Assembly (NCBI RefSeq): GCF_034377285.1 | Contig: NZ_CP139715.1 | Span: 930,001 to 994,000 of the forward strand | DNA length: 64,000 nt | Reading direction: 5' to 3' | From: Thalassobaculum sp. OXR-137 | GTDB taxonomy: Bacteria; Pseudomonadota; Alphaproteobacteria; Thalassobaculales; Thalassobaculaceae | Shown: in pieces, positions 26,708 to 35,517 of the stretch | Position numbering within the stretch: the stretch's first letter is position 1 | Layout: each line of letters begins with the position of its first letter | The notes under the pieces: generated by a model | What the model saw: the letters and a program-made list of their open reading frames with translations, nothing else | What the model was told of the DNA's origin: nothing | Databases searched by the model: none | Made by a program: the position numbers and the translations under genes

Positions 26708-27484
26708 ATGGCGGATGTCGCGCCCTCGCTGGCCCAGCTTCGGGCCGAGATCGACCGCATCGACGACGCGCTGCTCGGGCTGCTCGAAAGCCGGGTGGCG
26801 ATCGGTCGGCGCGTGGCCGCGGCCAAGGGCGACGCCTCGGGTCCGTATCTGCGTCCGGGCCGGGAGGCGGCGATCCTGCGCCGGCTCTGTTCGGCCGCCA
26901 GCGACGACCTGCCGACCGCCACCCTGGAGCGCATCTGGCGCGAGATTCTGGGCGCCAACCTGGCCCGCCAGGTCGACCCGCTGACCGTCGTCTACGCCCC
27001 GGAAGGTGCCGCAGCCGTGCTCGATCTCGCGCGCGACCGCGGCGGGGCGGCGACCCGTCTGGAGGCGGTGGACACGGCGGAAGCGGCGATCGCCGCGGCG
27101 GTCGACGGACGGGCGACCCTGGCCGTCCTGCCGGACGTGGCGGATTCTCGCTGGCGTTGGTGGCCGCAGCTCGTTTCGGACTCCCAACGGAATTCCTCTA
27201 CCCAGAAGCCGCGCGTCATCGCGCGGCTTCCGCTTTTCGGGGAGGGCGACGTGCCGGCCTATGGCGTGGCCCCGCAGGACCCGGACCCGTCCGGCGACGA
27301 CGTCACCCTCTACGCCGTGCCCGGCACCGCCGAGGGCGCGCTGGACACCGCGGAGATCGAAGGGGCCCATTGGTCGCTGATCGCCGCCGACGGCTATCTG
27401 GAGGTCGGGCATATTCCGGCCGGCGCGGCGCTGATCGGCGCCTACGCCCGGCCCGAGACCTCCCGCTCGAAGACGAGCACCTGA
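26708..27484 (+). CDS. Chorismate mutase with a long C-terminal extension
   Basis: A 258-residue protein starting at ATG 26708 (AGGAAG upstream). Residues 5-88 are an AroQ-type chorismate mutase: LRAEIDRIDDALLGLLESRVAIGRRVAAAKG, with the catalytic Arg/Lys series, then RPGREAAILRRL. The remaining 165 residues resemble a much-decayed prephenate-dehydratase/ACT region (VDGRATLAVLP, and an ending GAALIGAYARPE like the GSYPRA end of PheA), but dehydratase catalytic motifs such as TRF are not visible. First gene of an aromatic amino acid operon with hisC-like and tyrC-like genes. Confidence 0.85.
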   Translation: MADVAPSLAQLRAEIDRIDDALLGLLESRVAIGRRVAAAKGDASGPYLRPGREAAILRRLCSAASDDLPTATLERIWREILGANLARQVDPLTVVYAPEGAAAVLDLARDRGGAATRLEAVDTAEAAIAAAVDGRATLAVLPDVADSRWRWWPQLVSDSQRNSSTQKPRVIARLPLFGEGDVPAYGVAPQDPDPSGDDVTLYAVPGTAEGALDTAEIEGAHWSLIAADGYLEVGHIPAGAALIGAYARPETSRSKTST

Positions 27485-27512
27485 CCCTATTCTTCCGTCC
27501 GAGGACTGTCCT

Positions 27513-28610
27513 ATGCCCAGCGTGGCCCCCAAAGCGTCCATTGCCGATCTCGCCGCCTATAAGCCGACCAGCTACCCCAAGAGCCTTCAGCGCATCATCC
27601 GCCTGAACCTGAACGAGGGCGCTCTTGGCCCGTCTCCGAAAGCGATGGAGGCCCTGGCCGGCATCGCGTCGAAGATCCACACCTATCCCGCCGTCGCCGC
27701 CTCCGGCCTGGCCGAAGCCATCGCCGAGCGGCACGGCATCGATCCGGCGCGCATCATCCTGGGCTGCGGCTCCGACGAGCTGATCCAGGTGCTCACGCAG
27801 GCCTATCTGGAGCCGGGCGACGAGGTGATCCACACCCAGTACGCCTTCCTGCTGTTCCCGATGGCGACCAAGATCGCCGGCGGCGTTCCGGTCTCGGCCC
27901 CCGACAACGGCTTCACCGCCAGCGTCGACGCGATCCTGGAGCGGGTGACCGAGCGCACGAAGATCGTGTTCCTGGCCAACCCGAACAACCCGACCGGCAC
28001 CTATGTGCCGATCCCGGAGGTGCGCCGCCTGCGCGCCGAGCTGCCGGACCGGGTGCTGCTGGTGCTCGACGCCGCCTATGCCGAATACGTCCAGCGCAAC
28101 GACTACTCCGCCGGCATCGACATGGTGGAGGAGACCGACAACACGGTGATGCTGCGCACCTTCTCCAAGATGTTCGGCATGGCCGGCCTGCGCCTGGGCT
28201 GGGCCTATTGCCCGGCCCACATCGCCGCCACGCTCTATGCGGTGAAGCCGCCCTACGGCGTCAACACCCCGGCCCTGGTGGCCGGCATCGCGGCGGTGAA
28301 GGACCTGGACTTCCAGGAGAAGTCGGTCGCCCACAACGGCGCCTGGCTGCCCTGGCTGCAGGACGAGTTCAAGAAGCTCGGCCTGGAGCCGTTTCCGTCG
28401 GTGACGAACTTCTTCATCACCCGATTCCCGACGGAGCCCGGCAAGACCGCGACCGAGGCCAAGGACTTCCTGGCCAAGCGCGGCATCATGGTGCGCGGCA
28501 TGGCCGATTACGGCGAGCACGACTTCATCCGCATCTCCGTCGGCCAGGAGGACGAGAACCGGCTGGTCGTCCAGGGCCTGACCGACTTCTTCAACGGAGT
28601 GTCCGCGTGA
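27513..28610 (+). CDS. hisC: Histidinol-phosphate/aromatic aminotransferase
   Basis: A 365-residue fold-type I aminotransferase. RLNLNEGALGPSPKAMEAL opens the family pattern; GCGSDELI binds the phosphate of PLP; LANPNNPTGTYVP and LDAAYAEY hold PLP contacts; the Schiff-base lysine is in RTFSKMFGMAGLRLGW. HisC-type enzymes often also aminate prephenate or arogenate precursors, and its position between chorismate mutase and TyrA argues for a phenylalanine/tyrosine role. The stop overlaps the next GTG start (GTGA). Confidence 0.92.
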   Translation: MPSVAPKASIADLAAYKPTSYPKSLQRIIRLNLNEGALGPSPKAMEALAGIASKIHTYPAVAASGLAEAIAERHGIDPARIILGCGSDELIQVLTQAYLEPGDEVIHTQYAFLLFPMATKIAGGVPVSAPDNGFTASVDAILERVTERTKIVFLANPNNPTGTYVPIPEVRRLRAELPDRVLLVLDAAYAEYVQRNDYSAGIDMVEETDNTVMLRTFSKMFGMAGLRLGWAYCPAHIAATLYAVKPPYGVNTPALVAGIAAVKDLDFQEKSVAHNGAWLPWLQDEFKKLGLEPFPSVTNFFITRFPTEPGKTATEAKDFLAKRGIMVRGMADYGEHDFIRISVGQEDENRLVVQGLTDFFNGVSA

Positions 28611-29539
28611 CCACGCCTGCGCCTTCCGGAGAGCCGGTCTTCGGGACCCTCGCGGTCATCGGAATCGGCAATCTCGGCTCCTCGGTCGCCCGTGCCGTGC
28701 GCAAGTACGGCGCGGTCGAGCGGGTAATCGCCGCCGACCTGTCGAGCGAGGCGCTGACCCGGGCCGAGCAGCTGAACCTGGCCGATGCCTATTACGACGC
28801 CCCGTCCAAGGCGGTTGCCCAGGCCGACGTGGTGGTGCTCTGCACCCCGCTCGGCGCGTTCGGGGCGATCGCCAAGGCGATGGCGCCGCACCTGAAGCCG
28901 GGAGCGGTGGTGACCGATGTGGGTTCGGTGAAGGGCGCGGTGGTCGCCGCCGCCGGCCCCCACATGCCGGCCTCCGTCGCCTTCGTGCCCGGCCATCCGA
29001 TCGCCGGCACCGAGAAGTCGGGACCGGATGCCGGATCGTCCGACCTGTTCGTCGGCCGATACTGGATCCTGACTCCGGACGAGACCACCGACCGCGCGGC
29101 CGTGGCCAAGGTGACCGAACTCTGGACGCGCTGCGGAGCGATCGTCGAGGAGATGAAGGCCGAGTATCACGACAAGGTGCTGGCCGTGACCTCGCACCTG
29201 CCGCACCTGATCGCCTACACCATCGTCGGCACCGCCTTCGACCTGGAGGGCCAGGAGCAGCAGGACGTGATCCGCTTCTCCGCCGGCGGCTTCCGCGACT
29301 TCACCCGCATCGCCGGCTCCAGCCCGATCATGTGGCGCGACATCTTTCTCAATAACCGCGAGGCGGTTCTGGAGATGCTGCAGCGCTTCAGCGAGGACCT
29401 GAGCTACCTCCAACGGGCCATCCGCTGGGGCGAGGGCGACAAGCTGCAGGACCTGTTCACCCGCACCCGCGAGGTGCGCCGCAGCGTGATCGAGGCCAAG
29501 CAGGACAAACCGTTCCCCGAAGGCGGCAACGGCAAGTAG
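28607..29539 (+). CDS. tyrC: Prephenate/arogenate dehydrogenase
   Basis: GTG at 28607 overlaps the hisC stop by four bases and gives 310 residues. The N-terminal NAD(P) fold is LAVIGIGNLGSSVARAVRKYG, followed by VVLCTPLGAFG. The dehydrogenase core carries GHPIAGTEKSGPDAG and the helical domain VTSHLPHLIAYTIVGTAFD with the conserved His. No ACT domain is present, as in the cyclohexadienyl dehydrogenase TyrC type. It oxidatively decarboxylates prephenate or arogenate toward tyrosine. Confidence 0.92.
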   Translation: MTTPAPSGEPVFGTLAVIGIGNLGSSVARAVRKYGAVERVIAADLSSEALTRAEQLNLADAYYDAPSKAVAQADVVVLCTPLGAFGAIAKAMAPHLKPGAVVTDVGSVKGAVVAAAGPHMPASVAFVPGHPIAGTEKSGPDAGSSDLFVGRYWILTPDETTDRAAVAKVTELWTRCGAIVEEMKAEYHDKVLAVTSHLPHLIAYTIVGTAFDLEGQEQQDVIRFSAGGFRDFTRIAGSSPIMWRDIFLNNREAVLEMLQRFSEDLSYLQRAIRWGEGDKLQDLFTRTREVRRSVIEAKQDKPFPEGGNGK

Positions 29540-29631
29540 ACTGCCGCTTCCTACCCCGTTCTTCCTGCTAACTCTTGACGACACTATATTCGATTTGTCG
29601 TACTCGGCTGAGGTGGCTGTGGTACGCAAAT

Positions 29632-29670
29632 TGACCTGAAGCGCCGCTGAATCTTCCGCTTTTCAGGTCA
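29632..29670. promoter_or_regulatory. Inverted repeat upstream of the DUF3800 gene
   Basis: Perfect nine-base arms TGACCTGAA (29632-29640) and TTCAGGTCA (29662-29670) with a 21-base spacer lie 22 bases before the DUF3800 start. The position, between a plausible promoter zone and the ribosome-binding site AAGGTGA, fits an operator or an RNA hairpin controlling that gene. Confidence 0.4.
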
Positions 29671-29692
29671 CCTTCTGGCTAAAGGTGATTAC

Positions 29693-30475
29693 ATGCGGCA
29701 TATATTTATAGATGAAGCTGGCACCAGCGCGGGAGAGCCGGTTACGGTTGTCGCCGGAGTAATAATACGTTCCGACTGCCACTGGCGTCAGTTAGACGAA
29801 TACTTATTGACTATCATAAAGAGGCACATTCCTGAACAGTATCAGGATGGTTTCGTTTTTCATGCGAAGGATATTTCTGCAGGAAATGGTATATTTAGCG
29901 ATCGCAATTTGTGGCCTCCAAAAAGACGATGGGACATCATTAAGGACGTGCTAAGGGCAAACCGTGAAATTGGATATGACATTGTGCTCGGTATTGTGCG
30001 CAAGGACAAAGAAACCAAGTTAACACCAGCGCAAGAAGCTCACATTCGGCATTTATCCGCGTTTGCTCATTGCCTGACTGGGGTCGAACTATTCTTAAAA
30101 AATCTAGCATCAGATGAAATTGCCACGGTGGTAATTGAAGATATACCAGAGCGCCGAAAGCATCTGAAAGAGGTTCAGCAGGATATGCTGAACCCGTCCG
30201 ACAACGCTCCGTGGGATCGCAATGCCGTTCCCTTACGGCATATCGTTCAAACACCGCTATTTGCCGAGAAAGCCGACTCGCGCCATTTGCAGTATGCAGA
30301 TGCTTGTTCGTTTGCGATGCGCGGATACTGCGCCGGCTTTAAAGGTTTCGATCAGTTGGTTTCAGAGATGTTGGTGTCCGGTTCGGTTCAGATAATGCCA
30401 CAAGACAAAGACTTCGGTCACTTCTTGATCACCACCGTCGATCTGCGAACTGGTCAGATTGCCGCGCGCGGTTAG
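29693..30475 (+). CDS. DUF3800-family protein, probably horizontally acquired
   Basis: A 260-residue protein with the DUF3800 layout: FIDEAGTS at residues 5-12 (the Asp/Glu motif of the family), VTVVAGVIIRSDCHW, FHAKDI, then an acidic residue-bearing VVIEDIPERRKH and the C-terminal QYADACSFAMRGYC. The family is functionally uncharacterised; an RNase-H-like nuclease fold has been suggested for it, and members often occur in mobile or variable regions. Base composition is visibly AT-richer and codon use unlike all neighbours (TTA, ATA, AAA are frequent). ATG supported by AAGGTGA five bases upstream. Confidence 0.85.
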   Translation: MRHIFIDEAGTSAGEPVTVVAGVIIRSDCHWRQLDEYLLTIIKRHIPEQYQDGFVFHAKDISAGNGIFSDRNLWPPKRRWDIIKDVLRANREIGYDIVLGIVRKDKETKLTPAQEAHIRHLSAFAHCLTGVELFLKNLASDEIATVVIEDIPERRKHLKEVQQDMLNPSDNAPWDRNAVPLRHIVQTPLFAEKADSRHLQYADACSFAMRGYCAGFKGFDQLVSEMLVSGSVQIMPQDKDFGHFLITTVDLRTGQIAARG

Positions 30476-30621
30476 CTGCACGCTCCACCTGTTCATCGGC
30501 CTCACTGGGGCTTAGTTCGACAGCATCACCAGTTCTAGGGACTTTCCCAGAAACCGCCGGTTCCTGGATGGTGTGACGCGCCCTGGGAAGTCGGATCGGG
30601 CGACCGAGACAAGCCCCTATC

Positions 30622-31239
30622 TCAGAACGGCATCCAGGAGAATTCCCGGCTGTAGTGCAGGTAGCCGATATTGACGCCCGAGCGCAGGCCGACGCCGGTG
30701 CGGATCGGGGCCAGGGTCAGCTCGCCGTCGGACTGGTAGTTCACGCCGACGCCGGCGAAGAAGTAGTAGGACCCCTCCACCCCCGGCACCCGGCGGTAGA
30801 TCTTGTCCGCGGAGTCCAGATTGTAGATCAGGACGAAGACCTTCGAGGCGTTGCCGCCCAGGTCGAAGCCGATCGACGGCCCCTGCCAGTAGACCTTGTT
30901 CCCGCCGCCGCCGGCCATGTTCAGCATGCCCTCGCCGTAGCGCAGGCCGACGCCGATCGCGCCGGAATACTCGCTGCCGGCGATATAGGCGTTCGGCTCG
31001 CCCATGTCCGCGAACACCTTCTCGATGACCTTGGCCAGGCCCTCGGTGGTCTCGCCGAACAGGTCCTTGGCGGCCGAGACGACCTCGGGCTCGCTATAGG
31101 TCTTCGCTCCCGACTTGGTGGAGGAAGAGGTTTCCGACGAGGCGCTGGAGCCGGTCGTGGTGGTCTGCGCATCGGCCTGGACCGGTAACAGAAGCAAGGC
31201 GGTCAGGGCGAATGCGGCGGCGCGCAGCCAACGGAACAT
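30622..31239 (-). CDS. DUF1134 family protein (secreted)
   Basis: A 205-residue protein: signal peptide (LRAAAFALTALLLLPVQADA), a Ser/Thr-rich linker (residues 25-45), then the DUF1134 domain with TYSEPEVVSAAKDLFGETTEGLAKVIEKVF, SGAIGVGLRYGEG, YWQGPSIGFDLGGNASKVF and VGVNYQSDG. The latter half resembles SYLF/YSC84 lipid-binding domains. The family is typical of alphaproteobacteria; its function is unknown, probably envelope-related. GGGAGG precedes the ATG. Confidence 0.9.
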   Translation of the reverse strand: MFRWLRAAAFALTALLLLPVQADAQTTTTGSSASSETSSSTKSGAKTYSEPEVVSAAKDLFGETTEGLAKVIEKVFADMGEPNAYIAGSEYSGAIGVGLRYGEGMLNMAGGGGNKVYWQGPSIGFDLGGNASKVFVLIYNLDSADKIYRRVPGVEGSYYFFAGVGVNYQSDGELTLAPIRTGVGLRSGVNIGYLHYSREFSWMPF

Positions 31240-31342
31240 TGAAACCTCCCAGTGTGTCGGGACCCGTGTCCCGCCGGCGCACTATAGAAGCAACCCGCTG
31301 GCATTTGTGAGAAATCGGGACGGCACGGGGCTCGCCCGTCGG

Positions 31343-32128
31343 CTAATCCGGCTCCCCGCCGGAGCGGAAGGGGCGGATCAGCAGGGCGAGAAAGCCGCGG
31401 TCATGGGCGCGCTCGACCCCGATCGCCATCTCCGGCGTCCGCGGGGTCGGGCTCAGGGTGGCGAAGATCCGGTCCCAGACCGACAGGCCGGTGCCGTAGT
31501 TGGAATCCGTGTCGCGTCGCACGGCGTGGTGATGCACCCAATGGATCGACGGCGTAACGATCACGGCCGACAGGGCCCGCTCCAGCGCGGGGGGAAGCCG
31601 TGTGTTCGAGTGCTGGAACACCGCGGCCACCAGCACCAGGGTCTCGAACGCCAGGACCGAGGCCAGCGGAATGTCGAGCAGCACGATCACCACCGCCCGT
31701 ACCGCCGCCGACATCAGCACCTCGCCGGCGTGGAACCGAACCGCCGAGCTGGCATCCAGGAACTCGTCCAGGTGATGGATCTCGTGGAACCGCCACAGGA
31801 ACGGCACCGCGTGGTTGGCCCGGTGCCAGAAATAGATCCACAGGTCGAGGATCAGCAGGTCGGCGACCAGCGCCCAGCCGCCCTGCAGCCAGGACGGCCG
31901 CCAGTCCAGGGCCACGGAGGCGGCGAATACCGTGATCGGGATCACCGCCAGCCGGGACAGGCCGATATTGACCGCAAACAGGCCGGCATTGCGCAGGATC
32001 CGGGGCCAGCCGCCGCGCCGGGCGACGGCCGGGGCCGCCCGCTCGGCGGTCAGGATCAGCAGGATCCACGCGGCGACGGCGAGGCCCTTGGCGATCGTCA
32101 GGTCCTGCGGGTCCGACATGTCCAACAT
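31343..32128 (-). CDS. Sterol desaturase/fatty acid hydroxylase superfamily membrane protein
   Basis: About 261 residues. Four to five hydrophobic helices surround the eight-histidine di-iron signature: HRANH near residue 101, HEIHH near 115 and HWVHHH near 196. This is the FA_hydroxylase (sterol desaturase) family, which uses O2 and a di-iron centre to hydroxylate or desaturate lipids in the membrane. Bacterial relatives act on fatty acyl chains, carotenoids or alkylglycerols; the substrate here is open. The start could be 32128 or the ATG at 32119; neither has a clear Shine-Dalgarno. Confidence 0.85.
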   Translation of the reverse strand: MLDMSDPQDLTIAKGLAVAAWILLILTAERAAPAVARRGGWPRILRNAGLFAVNIGLSRLAVIPITVFAASVALDWRPSWLQGGWALVADLLILDLWIYFWHRANHAVPFLWRFHEIHHLDEFLDASSAVRFHAGEVLMSAAVRAVVIVLLDIPLASVLAFETLVLVAAVFQHSNTRLPPALERALSAVIVTPSIHWVHHHAVRRDTDSNYGTGLSVWDRIFATLSPTPRTPEMAIGVERAHDRGFLALLIRPFRSGGEPD

Positions 32129-32201
32129 TATCGGGATATGGCATTGTGCGGGCGAAGGGCCAAGCGTCCTTGCCATCCTCGTGACGTTCAGGAGAGTTCG
32201 C

Positions 32202-33008
32202 GTGAGCCGCAGTTCGATCCCCGGCAGTTCCGCACCCGGAAGATTGCCCCTCGTCGGTGTCACCGCCTGCCGCATCATGGGAGAGCACAACGCCAGCCAC
32301 CGGGTGGGCGAGAAATACGTGACCGCCATGTCCGAGGTCGCCGGCGTCTGTCCGGTGATCATCCCGGCCCTGCCCGGCGGCATCGACATCGACAGCCTGC
32401 TCGACCGGCTGGACGGCGTGTTCCTCACCGGCAGCCCGTCCAACGTGGAGCCGTCGCGCTATGACGGCGGCGACAGCGCCACACCCGACGAGCACGATCC
32501 GGCGCGCGACGGCGTGACCCTGGACCTGGCGCGGGCCGCCGTCGCCCGGGGCATCCCTCTGCTCGGCGTGTGCCGCGGCGCGCAGGAGCTGAACGTCGCG
32601 TTCGGCGGCACCCTGCACCAGGAGGTCCACACCAATACCGGCGGCCTCGACCACCGCATGCGCCGGGACGTGCCCTACGACTGGAAATACCGGCCGGCCC
32701 ATTCCCTGGAGCTGGCCGCCGGCGGCGCCCTGGCCGCCATCGCCGGCCCCGGTCCGCATCTGGTGAACTCGCTGCACGGCCAGGCCATCGACCGGCTCGG
32801 CCCGCGGGTGGTGGTCGAAGGCCGCGCGCCGGACGGGGTGGTCGAGGCGATCTCCATTGCCGACGCGCCGGCCTTCGCCCTTGCCGTCCAGTGGCACCCG
32901 GAATGGCCCCGGCCGGTGGAAGGCATCAACCGGGCGATCTTCGAGGCGTTCGGCGCCGCGGCCCGGGCGATGGCGGCGGGCGCCCGGGTCGGTGTGGCGG
33001 CCGAATAA
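32202..33008 (+). CDS. Gamma-glutamyl-GABA hydrolase-like class I amidotransferase (peptidase C26)
   Basis: GTG at 32202, seven bases after GGAGA, gives 268 residues. Peptidase C26 pattern: LVGVTACRIMGEHNASHRVGEKYVTA, FLTGSPSNVEPSRY, nucleophile Cys in LLGVCRGAQELNVAFGG and the His/Glu pair in VQWHPEW. E. coli PuuD of this family cleaves gamma-glutamyl-GABA in putrescine breakdown. No other puu genes are adjacent, so the substrate is inferred only by family. Divergent from the hydroxylase-like gene. Confidence 0.88.
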   Translation: MSRSSIPGSSAPGRLPLVGVTACRIMGEHNASHRVGEKYVTAMSEVAGVCPVIIPALPGGIDIDSLLDRLDGVFLTGSPSNVEPSRYDGGDSATPDEHDPARDGVTLDLARAAVARGIPLLGVCRGAQELNVAFGGTLHQEVHTNTGGLDHRMRRDVPYDWKYRPAHSLELAAGGALAAIAGPGPHLVNSLHGQAIDRLGPRVVVEGRAPDGVVEAISIADAPAFALAVQWHPEWPRPVEGINRAIFEAFGAAARAMAAGARVGVAAE

Positions 33009-33282
33009 GCCGCCCGCAAGGACCGGATTTATTCATATCGACCCCGCAACGACGATGTTTCGGAGCGTGGATCGGATGCTGGCGGACCGGGCGGCGGCGA
33101 TGCGCCCGTCCACGGCTTCCGGGCGCCGGAACGATCGGGGCTGGACCCGGCGGGGGGATGCCCGCCATAGTCTCCCGGCCGAGCGCCCCCCGCCCCGGAG
33201 CACGGCGACGCATCCGTCGCCGATCCGGTGGAGAGATCCGGTCGAATTTCGGCATATCGAGACGAAAAAGGACATTTCTTCA

Positions 33283-33969
33283 ATGGAATATGTGATCACC
33301 CCGCCGCGCACCGTTGCCGTGCCGGTTGCCGGCAGCGACAAGGGTTTCCCGGTGCGCCGCATCTTCTGCGTCGGCCGGAACTATGCCGCGCACGCCCGTG
33401 AGATGGGTCACGATCCGGACCGCGAGCCGCCGTTCTTTTTCATGAAGCCGGCCGATGCGCTGGTCACCGGAGGGGCGGCGATGCCGTATCCGTCCATGAC
33501 GTCCGACGTGCACCATGAGATCGAGCTGGTGGTGGCGCTGTCCGGCGGCGGCCGCGACATCCCGGTGGAAGAGGCCAACAGCCTGATCTGGGGCTACGGC
33601 GTCGGCCTCGACATGACCCGCCGCGACATCCAGGCCGAGGCGAAGAAGATGGGCCGCCCCTGGGACATGGCGAAGGGCTTCGACCATTCCGCCCCGATCG
33701 CCGACCTGCACCCGGTGAGCGAGACCGGCATCATCGAGGACGCGGCCATCTGGCTCGACGTGAACGGCAAGCGCCGTCAGGAATCGACCCTGAAGGCGCT
33801 GATCTGGTCGATCCCGGAGACCATCAGCTACCTGTCCGGCCTGGTCATGCTGGCCCCCGGCGACCTGATCTTCTCCGGCACGCCGGAAGGGGTGAACGCG
33901 GTCGAGCGCGGCGACGAACTGCACGGCCATGTGGACGGCCTGACCGACCTGCATGTGAAGGTGGTCTGA
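33283..33969 (+). CDS. Fumarylacetoacetate hydrolase family protein (fumarylpyruvate hydrolase-like)
   Basis: A 228-residue single FAH domain. RRIFCVGRNYAAHAREMG, PFFFMKPADALV and the metal-binding glutamates in DVHHEIELVVAL are present; the catalytic-site end reads LMLAPGDLIFSGTPEGVNAV. The short length and the FxKP pattern fit fumarylpyruvate/acylpyruvate hydrolases of gentisate-type pathways, but no such pathway genes are near. The 274 bases before it (33009-33282) show no gene. Three bases separate it from exonuclease III. Confidence 0.9.
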   Translation: MEYVITPPRTVAVPVAGSDKGFPVRRIFCVGRNYAAHAREMGHDPDREPPFFFMKPADALVTGGAAMPYPSMTSDVHHEIELVVALSGGGRDIPVEEANSLIWGYGVGLDMTRRDIQAEAKKMGRPWDMAKGFDHSAPIADLHPVSETGIIEDAAIWLDVNGKRRQESTLKALIWSIPETISYLSGLVMLAPGDLIFSGTPEGVNAVERGDELHGHVDGLTDLHVKVV

Positions 33970-33972
33970 CCG

Positions 33973-34764
33973 GTGCGGATCGTCACCTGGAACATCAACT
34001 CCGTCCGCCTGCGCCTGCCGCTGGTGCTGCGCCTCCTCCAGGAGCTGCAGCCCGACGTCCTGTGCCTGCAGGAGACCAAGGCGATCGTCGACGTGTTCCC
34101 CGGTGCCGCCCTGGCCGAGGCCGGCTGGCCACACCAGCTCGTCGCCGGCATGAAGGGCTATAACGGGGTCGCCATCGTCTCCCGCCTGCCCATCGAGGAG
34201 ACGGTCTCGCGCGAGTTCTGCGGACGCACCGACGCGCGCCACGTGGCCGCCCGGATCGACGACGGGCCGGAGGTGCACAATTTCTACGTCCCCGCCGGCG
34301 GCGACGTGCCGGACCCGGCGGTGAACGACAAGTTCGCCCACAAGCTCGAGTTCCTGGCCGAGATGACCACGTGGCTCGGCACCGACCGCAGCCCGGATCA
34401 CCCGATGATCCTGGTCGGCGACCTGAACATCGCGCCGCTGGAGACCGACGTGTGGTCCCACAAGCAGCTTCTCAACGTGGTCAGCCATACGCCGGTGGAG
34501 GTCGAGGCGCTGGACAAGGTCCAGGCGTCGGCCGGCTGGATCGACGCGGTGCGCAAGATCGTTCCCCCGGAGGAACGGCTGTACTCCTGGTGGAGCTACC
34601 GGGCCAAGGACTGGTCGGCGGCGGACAAGGGCCGGCGACTGGACCATGTCTGGGTGACCCCGCCGCTCGACGGCGGCATCCGCCATGCCGAGGTCATCCG
34701 CGACGCCCGCGGCTGGGAGAAGGCCTCCGACCACGCCCCGGTGGTGGTGGACCTGGATCTGTAG
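33973..34764 (+). CDS. xthA: Exodeoxyribonuclease III
   Basis: A 263-residue protein with GTG start. The AP-endonuclease/exonuclease fold is complete: RIVTWNINSVRLRLP, LCLQETKA with the metal Glu, GYNGVAIVSR, HNFYVPAGGD, LVGDLNIAP with Asp/Asn, and the C-terminal RLDHVWVTPPL and SDHAPVVVDL with the catalytic His. It repairs abasic sites and 3' blocking groups. Immediately after the FAH gene, so cotranscribed with it. Confidence 0.95.
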   Translation: MRIVTWNINSVRLRLPLVLRLLQELQPDVLCLQETKAIVDVFPGAALAEAGWPHQLVAGMKGYNGVAIVSRLPIEETVSREFCGRTDARHVAARIDDGPEVHNFYVPAGGDVPDPAVNDKFAHKLEFLAEMTTWLGTDRSPDHPMILVGDLNIAPLETDVWSHKQLLNVVSHTPVEVEALDKVQASAGWIDAVRKIVPPEERLYSWWSYRAKDWSAADKGRRLDHVWVTPPLDGGIRHAEVIRDARGWEKASDHAPVVVDLDL

Positions 34765-34809
34765 GACGAGCGGCGGCAGCGCTGCCGCCTCGCCCTTCCC
34801 ACACTAACG

Positions 34810-34922
34810 CGTCATCCCGGCGGCTCCCCGGACCCGATCCGGGGGCCGGCCGGGACCCGGGAGGCCTCCGCACGGTCCCGGCCTCGCCCCGGGTTAAACC
34901 CGGGGACGATCCGGGATGACGG
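34810..34922. repeat. Palindromic intergenic element, type B copy 2
   Basis: Begins CGTCATCCCGGCGG and ends CCGGGATGACGG, like the element at 18161-18291, and shares its CGGCCGGGACCC segment; inner palindromes include CCCCGGGTTAAACCCGGGG. It lies between the convergent ends of xthA and the downstream methyltransferase gene. Confidence 0.8.
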
Positions 34923-35015
34923 ACTGAATTTTATAATTAACGCATAGCATTGTGGCGCAAGCAGGCAGCTTGTTTTTCATATCGAACCCGGAATGACTAC
35001 CCTCGCAGACGGATG

Positions 35016-35507
35016 TCAGACCCGCTCGTACAGATAGATCCGCCCCGGCTTCACGCCCTGAGGGAGCGGCAGGGCCCTGAATTCCGCGACGCCGTCGAGC
35101 GGCTGGTCGCTGACCACCACGCCGCCAGACGCCAGCAGGTCCGCCACCAGCGGGGCGGCGCGCTGGGACAGGGAGACGCTTTCGTCCTTGTCGCCGGTGC
35201 CGATATCCATATGCGCCAGCACCGCACGGCCGGAGAGATCGGCGATCGCCGCCGGCAGGGTGTCGAACAGGTCGCCTAGATACAGCCGGTCCTCGGGCGG
35301 GATGCAGTCCGGATGGGCGGCGACCTGGCGGTCGAACACGTAGATCTCCCGGTCCGGCAGGATCGAGCGCAGGTGGTCGTAGGTCCGGCCGTTGCCGAGC
35401 CCGAATTCCAGCGCGATGCCGGGCCGGCCCTCCACCCGGGCGGCAGCGTCGTTGAGGGTGGCGCGCTGGGCTTCCAGGCGCCGGATCATGCTGTCCAGTC
35501 TGCTCAT
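35016..35507 (-). CDS. Small SAM-dependent methyltransferase-like protein
   Basis: A 163-residue protein with an N-terminal helix (SRLDSMIRRLEAQRATLNDA) and a compact Rossmann core: IALEFGLGNGRTYDHLRSILPDREIYVFDR contains the SAM-binding glycine motif GLGNG and the acidic strand-2 end; VLAHMDIGTGDKDES follows. It resembles the Methyltransf_17-type family. Substrate unknown. Ten bases after the cyclic-nucleotide-binding gene, third gene of a unit headed by the degenerate ABC protein. Confidence 0.75.
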   Translation of the reverse strand: MSRLDSMIRRLEAQRATLNDAAARVEGRPGIALEFGLGNGRTYDHLRSILPDREIYVFDRQVAAHPDCIPPEDRLYLGDLFDTLPAAIADLSGRAVLAHMDIGTGDKDESVSLSQRAAPLVADLLASGGVVVSDQPLDGVAEFRALPLPQGVKPGRIYLYERV

Positions 35508-35517
35508 CGGCTACGGA

